From: JBHJOF01 sp050330055
GTDB taxonomy: Bacteria > Pseudomonadota > Alphaproteobacteria > Kiloniellales > JAKSDN01
DNA length: 64,000 bases
Direction of reading: 5' to 3'
Assembly: GCA_050330055.1 (NCBI GenBank)
Contig: JBHJOF010000078.1
Location: 24,034 to 88,033, forward strand
Position 1 is the first letter of the stretch, and each line of letters opens with the position of its first letter. Below, piece after piece: positions 24,635-31,925 of this stretch. A program made the translations under genes and the position numbers. The notes under the pieces are model-generated. The model saw only the letters and a list, made by a program, of their open reading frames with translations, searched no databases and was not told where the DNA came from.

Positions 24635-25660
24635 TCAGAGGGGGCGCCAGTCAGCGCTCCAGTCGCCCCGGGGCCGCCGCTTCTCGGTGTCGTAGAACGG
24701 CAGAGGCACGACCTCCAGGTCCCGGAACAGTCCGCAGGAGTCCGAGAGACGACGACCTGTCTGGGCATCGGCTGGAAGGACGTAGCCGAGAGCCAGAACG
24801 CCGTTGGCGAGCGGGCTCCAGCAGGCCGAGGTGATGGCGATGCAGCCGGGCTCCTGAGGCGGGCTCAAGGTTTTGGGTGGCTGCCACAGCAGGGGCCGTT
24901 CGTCGGCTGCGCGGCGGACGCAGACCAGGCGCATTTGCGGCGCTGCAGCGGCCGGACTCGCGAACTGCGCCAAGCCCGCTTCCTCGGCGGTGACCGGCAA
25001 GGCGAACTCGTTGACGAAGAGCGCCAGGCCCGCCTCGATGCGCAGACGGTCGGCTGCTGCGACGCCGGCCGGCCGGGCCCGCTCGGCCAGCTGCGCCCAA
25101 ACCGCTTCGGCCTGCGCGCGCGGCAGCACCAGCTCGAAGCCGCGTTCGCCGCTGTAGCCCAGCCGGCCGACCCGGCAGGACACGCCGGCCACCTCGGCCT
25201 CGCCGTGGCCGAAGTAGGGGAGGCGAGACAGACGTTCGAGGTCCGCCAATCCCTCGAGCGCGCGCAGGGCGTTCGGTCCCTGCAGGGCATAGATGGCGGT
25301 ATCCTCGGTCAGATCTTCGAAGCTGTCGGTGCGCGCCAGCTCTGCCAGCTCTGCGAGATCGGTGGGCCGGCCGGTCATGACCTCGAAGCTACCGTCGCCC
25401 AGGTTCCAGATCGTCAGGTCGGATACGAGCGAGCCGTCCGGACGGGCGTGCAGCGCGTAGGCGATGCGTCCGGGTGCCAGCCGATCGAAGGATCGCTTGG
25501 TGAAGCCGCTCAGGACGGCGGCGGCGTGCGTCCCGGTGATGCGTGCCCGCGCGACGAAGGAGAAGTCGAACAGGGCGCAGTCGTTGCGGCAGGCCGCGGC
25601 CTCGCCGTCGGGGTCGCCGTAGTCGGCGACGAAGCGGCGTCCGAAGGGCAGGGCCGCCAT
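24635..25660 (-). CDS. GcvT-like folate-dependent protein
   Basis: A 341-residue protein of the GcvT/aminomethyltransferase (T-protein, YgfZ, DmdA) superfamily. Visible blocks are CALFDFSFVARARITGTHAAAVL, YALQGPNALRAL, RLGYSGERGFELVLPRAQAEAVW and ADRLRIEAGLALF, the usual folate-binding fold. A C-terminal oligosaccharide-binding-like domain contains GVLALGYVLPADAQ. The family moves C1 groups to tetrahydrofolate. Next to a methanesulfonate monooxygenase that would release formaldehyde, and to a PanB-like gene, a C1-transfer job is attractive but unproved. Start ATG 25660; the exporter gene ends 5 bp upstream. Confidence 0.75.
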   Translation of the reverse strand: MAALPFGRRFVADYGDPDGEAAACRNDCALFDFSFVARARITGTHAAAVLSGFTKRSFDRLAPGRIAYALHARPDGSLVSDLTIWNLGDGSFEVMTGRPTDLAELAELARTDSFEDLTEDTAIYALQGPNALRALEGLADLERLSRLPYFGHGEAEVAGVSCRVGRLGYSGERGFELVLPRAQAEAVWAQLAERARPAGVAAADRLRIEAGLALFVNEFALPVTAEEAGLAQFASPAAAAPQMRLVCVRRAADERPLLWQPPKTLSPPQEPGCIAITSACWSPLANGVLALGYVLPADAQTGRRLSDSCGLFRDLEVVPLPFYDTEKRRPRGDWSADWRPL

Positions 25661-25665
25661 GCCGC

Positions 25666-26427
25666 TCAGCCGCCGATCAGGCGCCAGCCGATCTGCACGA
25701 GCAGCCAGAGGCCGACCAGGATCAGGACCTGCGCCACGATGCGTCGCAGCAGCGCGAGCGGCAGCTTGTGCGCGAGCTGTGCGCCGATCGCCGAGCCCAG
25801 TGCGAGCCCGGTGGCAATCGTCGCGCCCAGCACCAGGTCGAGGCTGCCGTAGATCAGGTTTCCGGCCGTCGCCAGCGCGGCTATCGGCAGCTGGATCGCC
25901 TGGCTCAGTCCGATCGCGGTCAGGATCGGCAGCTCGAGCCAGATCAGCAGCGGCACCAGCACCAGGGGGCCGCCGGTTCCACTTAGCGCCGAGGCGAAGC
26001 CGGTGACGGCGCCGGTGGCCAGCAGCCAGGGGCGGGCGAAGCCGGACTCCGATCCATCCTTCTTCGCCTCGGGTCGCCAGGCGCGGATGCCCGCCATCAG
26101 GATCAGCGCCGCGATGACGAGCTCGAGCAGCGTCGCGTTCACGACGTTGCTCGCCCAGGAGCCGGCAAAGGCGGCCGGCATGGCGCCGGCGCAAAGCCAG
26201 ATCGCCATGGGCCAGCGGATCGAGCCGTGCCGCGCGAAGATCACCGCGCCGATCAGGCCGGTCAAGAGATAGCTGAACATGGCGGCGGCGATCGCGGTGC
26301 GGATGTCGATGCCGCCCAGGTAGATCAGGGTCGGCACCAGCAACACGCCGCCGATCCCTATGCAGCCGATCAGCCCACCGACAAGGATGGCGAAAAGTGC
26401 AAGCGCCAGGAGCGCGGCCGTGGTCAT
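25666..26427 (-). CDS. TauE/SafE family sulfite/organosulfonate exporter
   Basis: A 253-residue integral membrane protein with about seven to eight hydrophobic segments and the duplicated family pattern (GLIGCIGIGGVLLVPTLIYL near the N-terminus, ASALSGTGGPLVLVPLLIWL near the middle). TauE/SafE proteins export sulfite or related sulfur anions and often accompany sulfonate degradation. Here it would relieve sulfite stress from the Msm reaction. It starts a minus-strand unit with the GcvT-like gene and is divergent from the LysR regulator, which may control it. Confidence 0.85.
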   Translation of the reverse strand: MTTAALLALALFAILVGGLIGCIGIGGVLLVPTLIYLGGIDIRTAIAAAMFSYLLTGLIGAVIFARHGSIRWPMAIWLCAGAMPAAFAGSWASNVVNATLLELVIAALILMAGIRAWRPEAKKDGSESGFARPWLLATGAVTGFASALSGTGGPLVLVPLLIWLELPILTAIGLSQAIQLPIAALATAGNLIYGSLDLVLGATIATGLALGSAIGAQLAHKLPLALLRRIVAQVLILVGLWLLVQIGWRLIGG

Positions 26428-26490
26428 GGCGAGCGCGTGGCCGCCCGCTTCTTCACCAGGCGATGCGGCTCATCCTGTCGGCCTGTGGAT

Positions 26491-26525
26491 GCCGCCTGGC
26501 AGCGATATTCTTCACGCCAGGCGGC
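26491..26525. promoter_or_regulatory. Perfect 10-bp inverted repeat in the tauE/lysR divergent promoter
   Basis: GCCGCCTGGC and GCCAGGCGGC separated by 15 bases, lying 64 bp upstream of the exporter start and about 125 bp before the LysR-type gene. The position in a divergent spacer suggests an operator or a transcript hairpin. It does not have the classical T-N11-A form of LysR sites. Confidence 0.5.
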
Positions 26526-26650
26526 TTGATTTTGATAGAGAAAGGCTATTGAAAGTGCCATGATAGCCGAACTGTAAGCGGCTGGAGAAGACACCCTAAA
26601 TCTAGCCGCTGCCGACAACAAAAACTAAGAAAAACGTCAGGAGGGAAGCC

Positions 26651-27601
26651 ATGTTTTTCAGGCAGTTCGAGTATCTTGTTGCGGTGATAGAGGAGCAACA
26701 CTTCGGGCGTGCGGCGGAGCGCTGCCACGTCTCGCAGCCAAGCCTGTCGAACGGCATCAAGCAGCTCGAGTTGGAGCTCGGCGTCCCGATCTTTCGCCGC
26801 GGGCAGCGCCTGCATGGCTTGACGGCGGAAGGCAAGCGGGTCGCCGAATGGGCGCGGCGGGTGCTGGCTCACCGCGACGCCATGCGCGACGAGCTGGCGG
26901 CCATGCACGAAAACCTGCAGGGCAACCTGCGCCTCGGCGCCATGCCGACCTGCTCGCCAGTGCTGCCGCTCTTCATCAGGCTGCTGCAGGAGCATCACCC
27001 CGGAGTGCGCGCCGACATTCAGTTCATCGGCATCGAGGCCATGAAAGTCGGCCTCAGCAACTACTCGCTTGACGTCGGCTTCACCTATCTGAACGAGGAC
27101 GATCTGCAGCGCTGCAAGACGTTGCCTGTCTACGTCGAGCGGCTAAGCCTGCTGGTGCCTGACAACGAGAGATTTCACGACCGCACCTCGGTCACTTGGC
27201 GTGAGGCCGTCGAGTTGCCGCTCGCCCTACTGCGCAGCTCGATGCATGAGCGCCACATCTTCGACGCGACCTTCAAGAAGGTCGGCGCCCGTCCTCGGCC
27301 GAACGTCGAATCGGAATCGATCCTGCACCTCATGTTCCACGTCATGTTCGGCCAGCTCTCGGCCATCGTACCGGCGCACTTCGCGCTGCTGCCTGGAGCC
27401 TTCCCGGGCACCCGCGTGCTCGACCTGGTCGAGCCGGTGATCTCCCGCGAGGTCGGCCTGGTCTGGGCCGAGGGCGATCCCACCATGCCCATGGCCAAGG
27501 TCATGGTTTCCATCGTCGAGGAAGCGCGCAAGTCCGGCGAGCTGCAGCGCCGCCTGGGCGAGTTCGCCATCGGCAACGAGGTCGAGGCGATCCCCGCATA
27601 G
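26651..27601 (+). CDS. LysR-family transcriptional regulator
   Basis: A 316-residue regulator. The winged helix-turn-helix occupies residues 1-60 (YLVAVIEEQHFGRAAERCHVSQPSLSNGIKQLE, written in part), followed by a linker helix and a two-lobed ligand-binding domain from about residue 92 (LRLGAMPTCSPVLPLFI). It is similar to LysR proteins associated with formate dehydrogenase genes in one-carbon metabolism, by general resemblance only. AGGAGGGAAGCC precedes the ATG. It is divergent from the TauE gene and close to the msm and sox genes, so it is the best local candidate for their regulator. Confidence 0.85.
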   Translation: MFFRQFEYLVAVIEEQHFGRAAERCHVSQPSLSNGIKQLELELGVPIFRRGQRLHGLTAEGKRVAEWARRVLAHRDAMRDELAAMHENLQGNLRLGAMPTCSPVLPLFIRLLQEHHPGVRADIQFIGIEAMKVGLSNYSLDVGFTYLNEDDLQRCKTLPVYVERLSLLVPDNERFHDRTSVTWREAVELPLALLRSSMHERHIFDATFKKVGARPRPNVESESILHLMFHVMFGQLSAIVPAHFALLPGAFPGTRVLDLVEPVISREVGLVWAEGDPTMPMAKVMVSIVEEARKSGELQRRLGEFAIGNEVEAIPA

Positions 27602-27628
27602 CACCGCAGACCCCTCTGGGGCGTTGAT

Positions 27629-27642
27629 TTGAGATAGATCAA
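27629..27642. promoter_or_regulatory. FNR/DNR-type box upstream of the small cysteine protein
   Basis: TTGAGATAGATCAA, nine of ten informative matches to TTGAT-N4-ATCAA, with the same ATAG centre as the site at 11946-11959. It ends 80 bases before the ATG at 27723, the same spacing as at the other site. Confidence 0.68.
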
Positions 27643-27722
27643 TGACGATCCGAGGCGGCTGAGCGAGCTTGGCAGCCTGGCACGGGCTGCGAGCCGCAGC
27701 ACCATGGATGGGGTGCAAACCA

Positions 27723-27902
27723 ATGGAAACGATGCGTAGCAAAGTCGCAAAACCGGCCTGCTTGTCTGCGAGCGAGGCAGGTTGCGCGCAATGCAGTGCA
27801 GCCTATTCCTGCTACGACCGGCGCATGGGCCGGCAGCATCTCTTGTCGGCGCCGATTGCGCTGATACTGTTGCTGATCATCGGTATCGCCAGCCAAGTCT
27901 AG
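27723..27902 (+). CDS. Small cysteine-rich single-span membrane protein, unknown
   Basis: A 59-residue frame. The N-terminal half has four cysteines (ACLSASEAGCAQCSAAYSCYD, including CAQC), the C-terminal half one hydrophobic helix (SAPIALILLLIIGIA). Its TAG stop is formed by the CTAG at the left end of the repeat element copy B, so the natural C-terminus may have been altered by insertion. Preceded by an FNR-type box. In-frame TTG at 27669 is a possible longer start. No family was recognised; metal binding or a role in low-oxygen respiration is a guess. Confidence 0.5.
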   Translation: METMRSKVAKPACLSASEAGCAQCSAAYSCYDRRMGRQHLLSAPIALILLLIIGIASQV

Positions 27903-28031
27903 TACCAGCTATCGCAATAGCGTGAGTCGGACCCCATCCTTCGACAGGCTCAGGATGAGGCCCTCATGCTGAGCTTGTCGAAGTATGAGGGCCGGTGCCG
28001 CGTAGCACCCATTTGTGATTCCCGGTACTAG
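27899..28031 (-). mobile_element. MITE-like repeat element, copy B (133 bp)
   Basis: Inverted relative to copy A at 4266-4470. It begins and ends with CTAG, with outer inverted ends CTAGTACC/GGTACTAG and an imperfect terminal repeat of about 24 bases. Read on the minus strand it matches copy A almost throughout (AAATGGGTG, GGCACCGGCCCTCAT, CTTCGACAAGCTCAGCATGA, ACTCACGCTATTGCG), but lacks an internal segment of about 70 bp. No coding capacity. Confidence 0.75.
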
Positions 28032-28524
28032 TATAACTGATAGTCTGGCAAGTCGGTTCAATTCAGCCCACAGCCATCAACTCGCTGCGAAGCACAAGAG
28101 ATCGGCAATGCGGGGGACCAATGCGTTGCCGAGCACAGTCACAGCCAAGGTGCTGTGTCATGCGACTATGAGCTGGATGGTCCGGACGGGCGCCTCGCTA
28201 CAAAAGTGATGGCCTTCGGGGGCAACCAAATCGCTTAGTCGAGCTTCTTAAAGGTACCTCGCCTTAGCGCAGCCGGTACCGGGTCGTAGCCGCCTTGCAG
28301 CAGGCAGTGGGCGACGTGGCACTTCATTTGCACCCAATGTGCTTCAGTGAAGCCGCGTCCTGAGCCGTTTCCAAGTAAATGATGCTGGCGAGGGGCCGGA
28401 CGTGCCGGGCAGAGCCGTCGGCAAGTTGAGCTCAACCCGGCGCACGGCTGCAAGCAAGCCGCCATTCAGTAATTCACACTTTTGGTATGTAGAGAGAGCT
28501 CCGCTCGCCGCAGGGCGCTGAGCG
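28032..28524. other. Spacer with no supported gene
   Basis: About 490 bp between the repeat element and the ferritin-like gene. One open frame on the minus strand (28235-28465, 76 codons) contains three histidines and several cysteines near its end (MKCHVAHCLLQGGYDP) but lacks a ribosome binding site and recognisable family. It might be a decayed gene. Nothing else stands out. Confidence 0.35.
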
Positions 28525-29442
28525 TCAGGCGTGATCGAGTTCTTCGAGGCGCTGGCCGACCCTTGCTATGCGAGCCACGACGTGGGCGAGCGCGGCCTGC
28601 GCTTCGGTTTGCGTGGCTTCATCGGGAGGGGCGGCCAGCAGGGTCTCCAGGATCTCGGACAGGCGCTCAAGCGCGCCTTGCGCGGCGAGGAGAAGCGGTT
28701 GCGGCGTATCGACTTTGCGAAGTTTGACCGGGTGCACCTTGCCATCCACCGAGGCCGCACGCGCCTCAGCCAGGCCGGCGAGCTCGGCCAGCAGCGCCGC
28801 GCTAGCTGCATCGCCAAGATCCGCCAGGCGTCGCGCCAGCCCCCGGTGGGCCAGCGCGATCGCTCGCTCGTAGTCAGCGATCACCTCGACGAGCTGCTCC
28901 CTGCTGTCGATACGCCGGGGCGGCCGGAGCGCGGTGTCGCCTTCACGCTCACGTCGCCAAGCGGTGCGTCGCCAGGTCCGCAAGAGCGCGGCGTGGTGCA
29001 GCTCCTCGCGCGCCAGGATCTCGGCCTCGGCCGCCAGCTTCGGGTCGTCTGCCCGGGCGGCTAGATAGCTGTAGAAAGCAAAGGCGCGCTGCTCGTTGTC
29101 GACGGCAATTGCGAGCGCTCGGACCGGCGTCAGCAGCGCACTCGCCGCCGCCTCGTCCCAGGTCCGCGCCAGGTCAGGCGGCAGGCGCCAGGCGAAGGTG
29201 CCGGTCGGCGGCAGGGCCTCGCCCAACCCCTGTGCCCAACGCTCGACCGCATCGATGTGCCGCCCTTCCTCGGCCGCCAGCGCCCGGAAAGTCTCCGCCG
29301 TCTCGTCCTCGCCGCGGCGCGCCATCTCTGCGGCCAGCCAGTCGTAGCGCCGCACCGCTTCAGTCTCGATGGAACAGGCAATACCGACCAGCTCGGCCAG
29401 GCTGGCGAGTGCTGTTTCCGGGTCTCTGGTCAGAGGAGCCAT
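28525..29442 (-). CDS. Ferritin-like diiron protein (rubrerythrin-type), unknown role
   Basis: A 305-residue, mostly helical protein. Two EExxH motifs, EEGRH at residues 58-62 and EELHH at 146-150, are the diiron ligands of a ferritin/rubrerythrin four-helix bundle. The C-terminal half (from about residue 180) is a further helical region rich in Ala, Leu and Glu without clear homology. It is divergent from nosR across a spacer with an FNR-type box, so it may be co-regulated with N2O respiration and serve in peroxide or iron handling. That role is inferred. Confidence 0.75.
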   Translation of the reverse strand: MAPLTRDPETALASLAELVGIACSIETEAVRRYDWLAAEMARRGEDETAETFRALAAEEGRHIDAVERWAQGLGEALPPTGTFAWRLPPDLARTWDEAAASALLTPVRALAIAVDNEQRAFAFYSYLAARADDPKLAAEAEILAREELHHAALLRTWRRTAWRREREGDTALRPPRRIDSREQLVEVIADYERAIALAHRGLARRLADLGDAASAALLAELAGLAEARAASVDGKVHPVKLRKVDTPQPLLLAAQGALERLSEILETLLAAPPDEATQTEAQAALAHVVARIARVGQRLEELDHA

Positions 29443-29523
29443 GGATCGCCCCGGTTTGAATCGACAAGTTGCACGGGATTGCCGATTTTCTTAGCATACT
29501 ATCAAAATCCGATAAGCGGCAGG

Positions 29524-29537
29524 TTGATCCAGCGCAA
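29524..29537. promoter_or_regulatory. Possible FNR/DNR box in the nosR promoter
   Basis: TTGATCCAGCGCAA: perfect left half TTGAT, right half CGCAA (three of five to ATCAA). It lies about 130 bases before the chosen nosR start and 82 bases upstream of the divergent ferritin-like gene. Nos operons are normally controlled by FNR/DNR-type regulators, which supports the assignment despite the imperfect half. Confidence 0.5.
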
Positions 29538-29668
29538 AGAAGCCTGTTCCCGGACGGGCAATCTCTTGCGCATGGCCACCATCCCGGGGATGCCCGAAGG
29601 CGCACAGGGCCCAGGGCACTATGAGCATCGACCGGATATCGCGGACCGGCACACGGCCGAGGGGCGCC

Positions 29669-31870
29669 ATGGCTGATGCGCGAGCGATGCTTGCGGCAGT
29701 GCTGCTGCTGCTCTCCGGTCCGACTGCCCTCGCCCAGTCGCCGCCGCGACTTGCCGACTTCCTGGCAGGGCTCGATCCGGCGGCCATTGTGCCCGGGGCC
29801 GAGCGCTTCGGGACGCCGGAGGGGCAGCCGCCCGTTGCGCCGGCCCTGCAGGCCGGCCAGGTCGTAGGCTACGCCTACCTGACCTCGGACGTGGTCGGAA
29901 CTGCCGGCTACTCCGGCAAGCCCATCGACGTTGTCGTCGGCCTCGACCCGAAGGGCACCATCGTCGGCGCCAAGCTGGTCGAGCACCACGAGCCGATCGT
30001 CCTCATCGGCATTCCCGAGAAGCGGATGGTCGACTACCTGTCCGGCTTCGTCGGCTTCAATCCGCTGGACGCCGCCGCCAAGGGCGAAGCCGCGCCCAAC
30101 GTCGACATCGTGTCGGGCGCTACGGTCACGGTGCTGGTGATCGGCGACAGCCTGACGCGCTCGGCCGGCCGCATTGCTCGGCGCCTGCTCGGCGACGCAG
30201 CCGGGCGCCAGGTCGCGAGCGCCCGGCGCGAGGTCGATCCGGCGGCGGGGGAGGTCGCCGACTGGGAGGCGCTGCTCGGCAATGGAGCCATCCGCCGCCT
30301 GCAAGTCACCGTCGGACGGGTAAACGACGCCTTCGCGCAATCGGGCGACGAAGAAGCCGCCAGGCGTCCGGAACGCGGCGATCCTGAAGCTGGCTTCGTC
30401 GATCTCCATGTGGCGCTTGCTTCGCAGCCGGCGATCGGCCGGAGCCTGCTCGGCGAAGACGGCTTCGCGTGGCTGCAGCAGCGGCTGGCGCCCGACCAGG
30501 CGGCGATCCTGGTCATGGGCGAGGGCCGTTACTCCTTCAAAGGCTCGGGCTACGTGCGCGGCGGCATATTCGACCGCATCGAGGTCACGCAAGGCACCGA
30601 GACGATCCGCTTTCGCGACAAGCAGCACGAGCGCATCGGTCGACTCGCCGCCGAAGGTGCCCCCCGGTTCAAGGAGATCTCGCTCTTCGTCGTGCCGCAG
30701 GAGGCGCAGTTCGAACCGGCCGAGCCCTGGACACTTCGGCTGCTGGTGCAGCGGTCGACCGGGGCGCTGACCAAGGCCTTCACGAGCTTTGCGCTCGACT
30801 ACCTGCTGCCCGAGGCCTACGTGCGCGTGGAGCCGGCCGCTGCAGCCACAGCCGCCACGCCCGAGATGACCGGCGTTGCGGAGTTGGAGGAGCCGGCGCT
30901 TTGGCAGCGCATCTGGCGCAGCAAGATCGCGGCCATCGCCGTCCTGGTAGTCATGCTGCTGGTGCTGACCGCGATCTTCTTCTTCCAGGACCTGCTGGTG
31001 AAGCATGAGAAACTCTACGACCGCATGCGTCTCGCCTATCTCGCCGTGACGCTGGTCTGGCTCGGCTGGGTCGCCCAGGCGCAGCTCTCGGTAGTCAACG
31101 TGCTGGCCTTCACCAATGCGCTGCGGACCGACTTCCAGTGGTCCTATTTCCTGATGGACCCGCTGATCTTCATCCTCTGGTTCTCGGTCGCCGCGGCGCT
31201 GCTGTTCTGGGGCCGCGGGCCGTTCTGCGGCTGGCTTTGCCCATTCGGCGCCTTGCAGGAGCTGACGAACAGGGCCGCGCGCGCCTGCCGCGTTCCGCAG
31301 GTCAAGGTGCCGTGGGGGCTGCACGAGCGGCTCTGGCCGATCAAATATGTGATCTTTCTCGTGCTCTTCGGCGTCTCGCTGGGCTCGCTCGCGCTGGCCG
31401 AGATACTGGCCGAGGTCGAGCCCTTCAAGACCGCGATCATCCTCAAGTTCCTGCGCGAGTGGTGGTTCGTCGCCTTCGCCGGCGCGCTTATCACCGCCGG
31501 CCTTTTCATCGAGCGCTTCTTCTGCCGCTATCTCTGTCCGCTTGGGGCGGCGCTGGCGATTCCGGGGCGCCTTCGCATGTTCGACTGGCTGAAGCGCTAT
31601 CGCGAGTGCGGCAACCCCTGCATGCGCTGCTACAACGAATGCCCGGTCGGGGCGATCCACCCCGAAGGGCACATCAACCCGAACGAATGCATCTCCTGCC
31701 TGCACTGCCAGGTGCTCTATCACCACGACCGCAAGTGTCCAGTCGTGATCCAGCGCCGGCTGAAGCGGGAGAAGAGGGAGGCCCTGGCCTCTCCCTCGAT
31801 GCGCCCGAGTGGGCGCGACGCTGCTCGATCCAAGGCCGCGCATGAGAAGGCGGCGGCGCTCGTGAAGTGA
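29669..31870 (+). CDS. nosR: NosR, flavin/iron-sulfur membrane protein for N2O reductase
   Basis: A 733-residue membrane flavoprotein. From the chosen ATG it has a signal peptide (AMLAAVLLLLSGPTALAQ), a periplasmic FMN-binding domain with the flavinylation motif SGATVT near residue 149, several transmembrane helices from about 415, and cytoplasmic polyferredoxin motifs CGWLCPFG, CRYLCPLG and CMRCYNECPVG with CISCLHCQ. It is needed for nosZ expression and electron supply to NosZ. An ATG 48 bases upstream (29621) is possible but would place extra residues before the signal peptide. The flavin is attached by the ApbE-like protein encoded at the end of the cluster. Confidence 0.94.
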   Translation: MADARAMLAAVLLLLSGPTALAQSPPRLADFLAGLDPAAIVPGAERFGTPEGQPPVAPALQAGQVVGYAYLTSDVVGTAGYSGKPIDVVVGLDPKGTIVGAKLVEHHEPIVLIGIPEKRMVDYLSGFVGFNPLDAAAKGEAAPNVDIVSGATVTVLVIGDSLTRSAGRIARRLLGDAAGRQVASARREVDPAAGEVADWEALLGNGAIRRLQVTVGRVNDAFAQSGDEEAARRPERGDPEAGFVDLHVALASQPAIGRSLLGEDGFAWLQQRLAPDQAAILVMGEGRYSFKGSGYVRGGIFDRIEVTQGTETIRFRDKQHERIGRLAAEGAPRFKEISLFVVPQEAQFEPAEPWTLRLLVQRSTGALTKAFTSFALDYLLPEAYVRVEPAAAATAATPEMTGVAELEEPALWQRIWRSKIAAIAVLVVMLLVLTAIFFFQDLLVKHEKLYDRMRLAYLAVTLVWLGWVAQAQLSVVNVLAFTNALRTDFQWSYFLMDPLIFILWFSVAAALLFWGRGPFCGWLCPFGALQELTNRAARACRVPQVKVPWGLHERLWPIKYVIFLVLFGVSLGSLALAEILAEVEPFKTAIILKFLREWWFVAFAGALITAGLFIERFFCRYLCPLGAALAIPGRLRMFDWLKRYRECGNPCMRCYNECPVGAIHPEGHINPNECISCLHCQVLYHHDRKCPVVIQRRLKREKREALASPSMRPSGRDAARSKAAHEKAAALVK

Positions 31871-31925
31871 TGGGAAACCGCAGCCGAAGCCAATCGACCG
31901 AGCACTTTGAAAAGGAAGTGGAACC

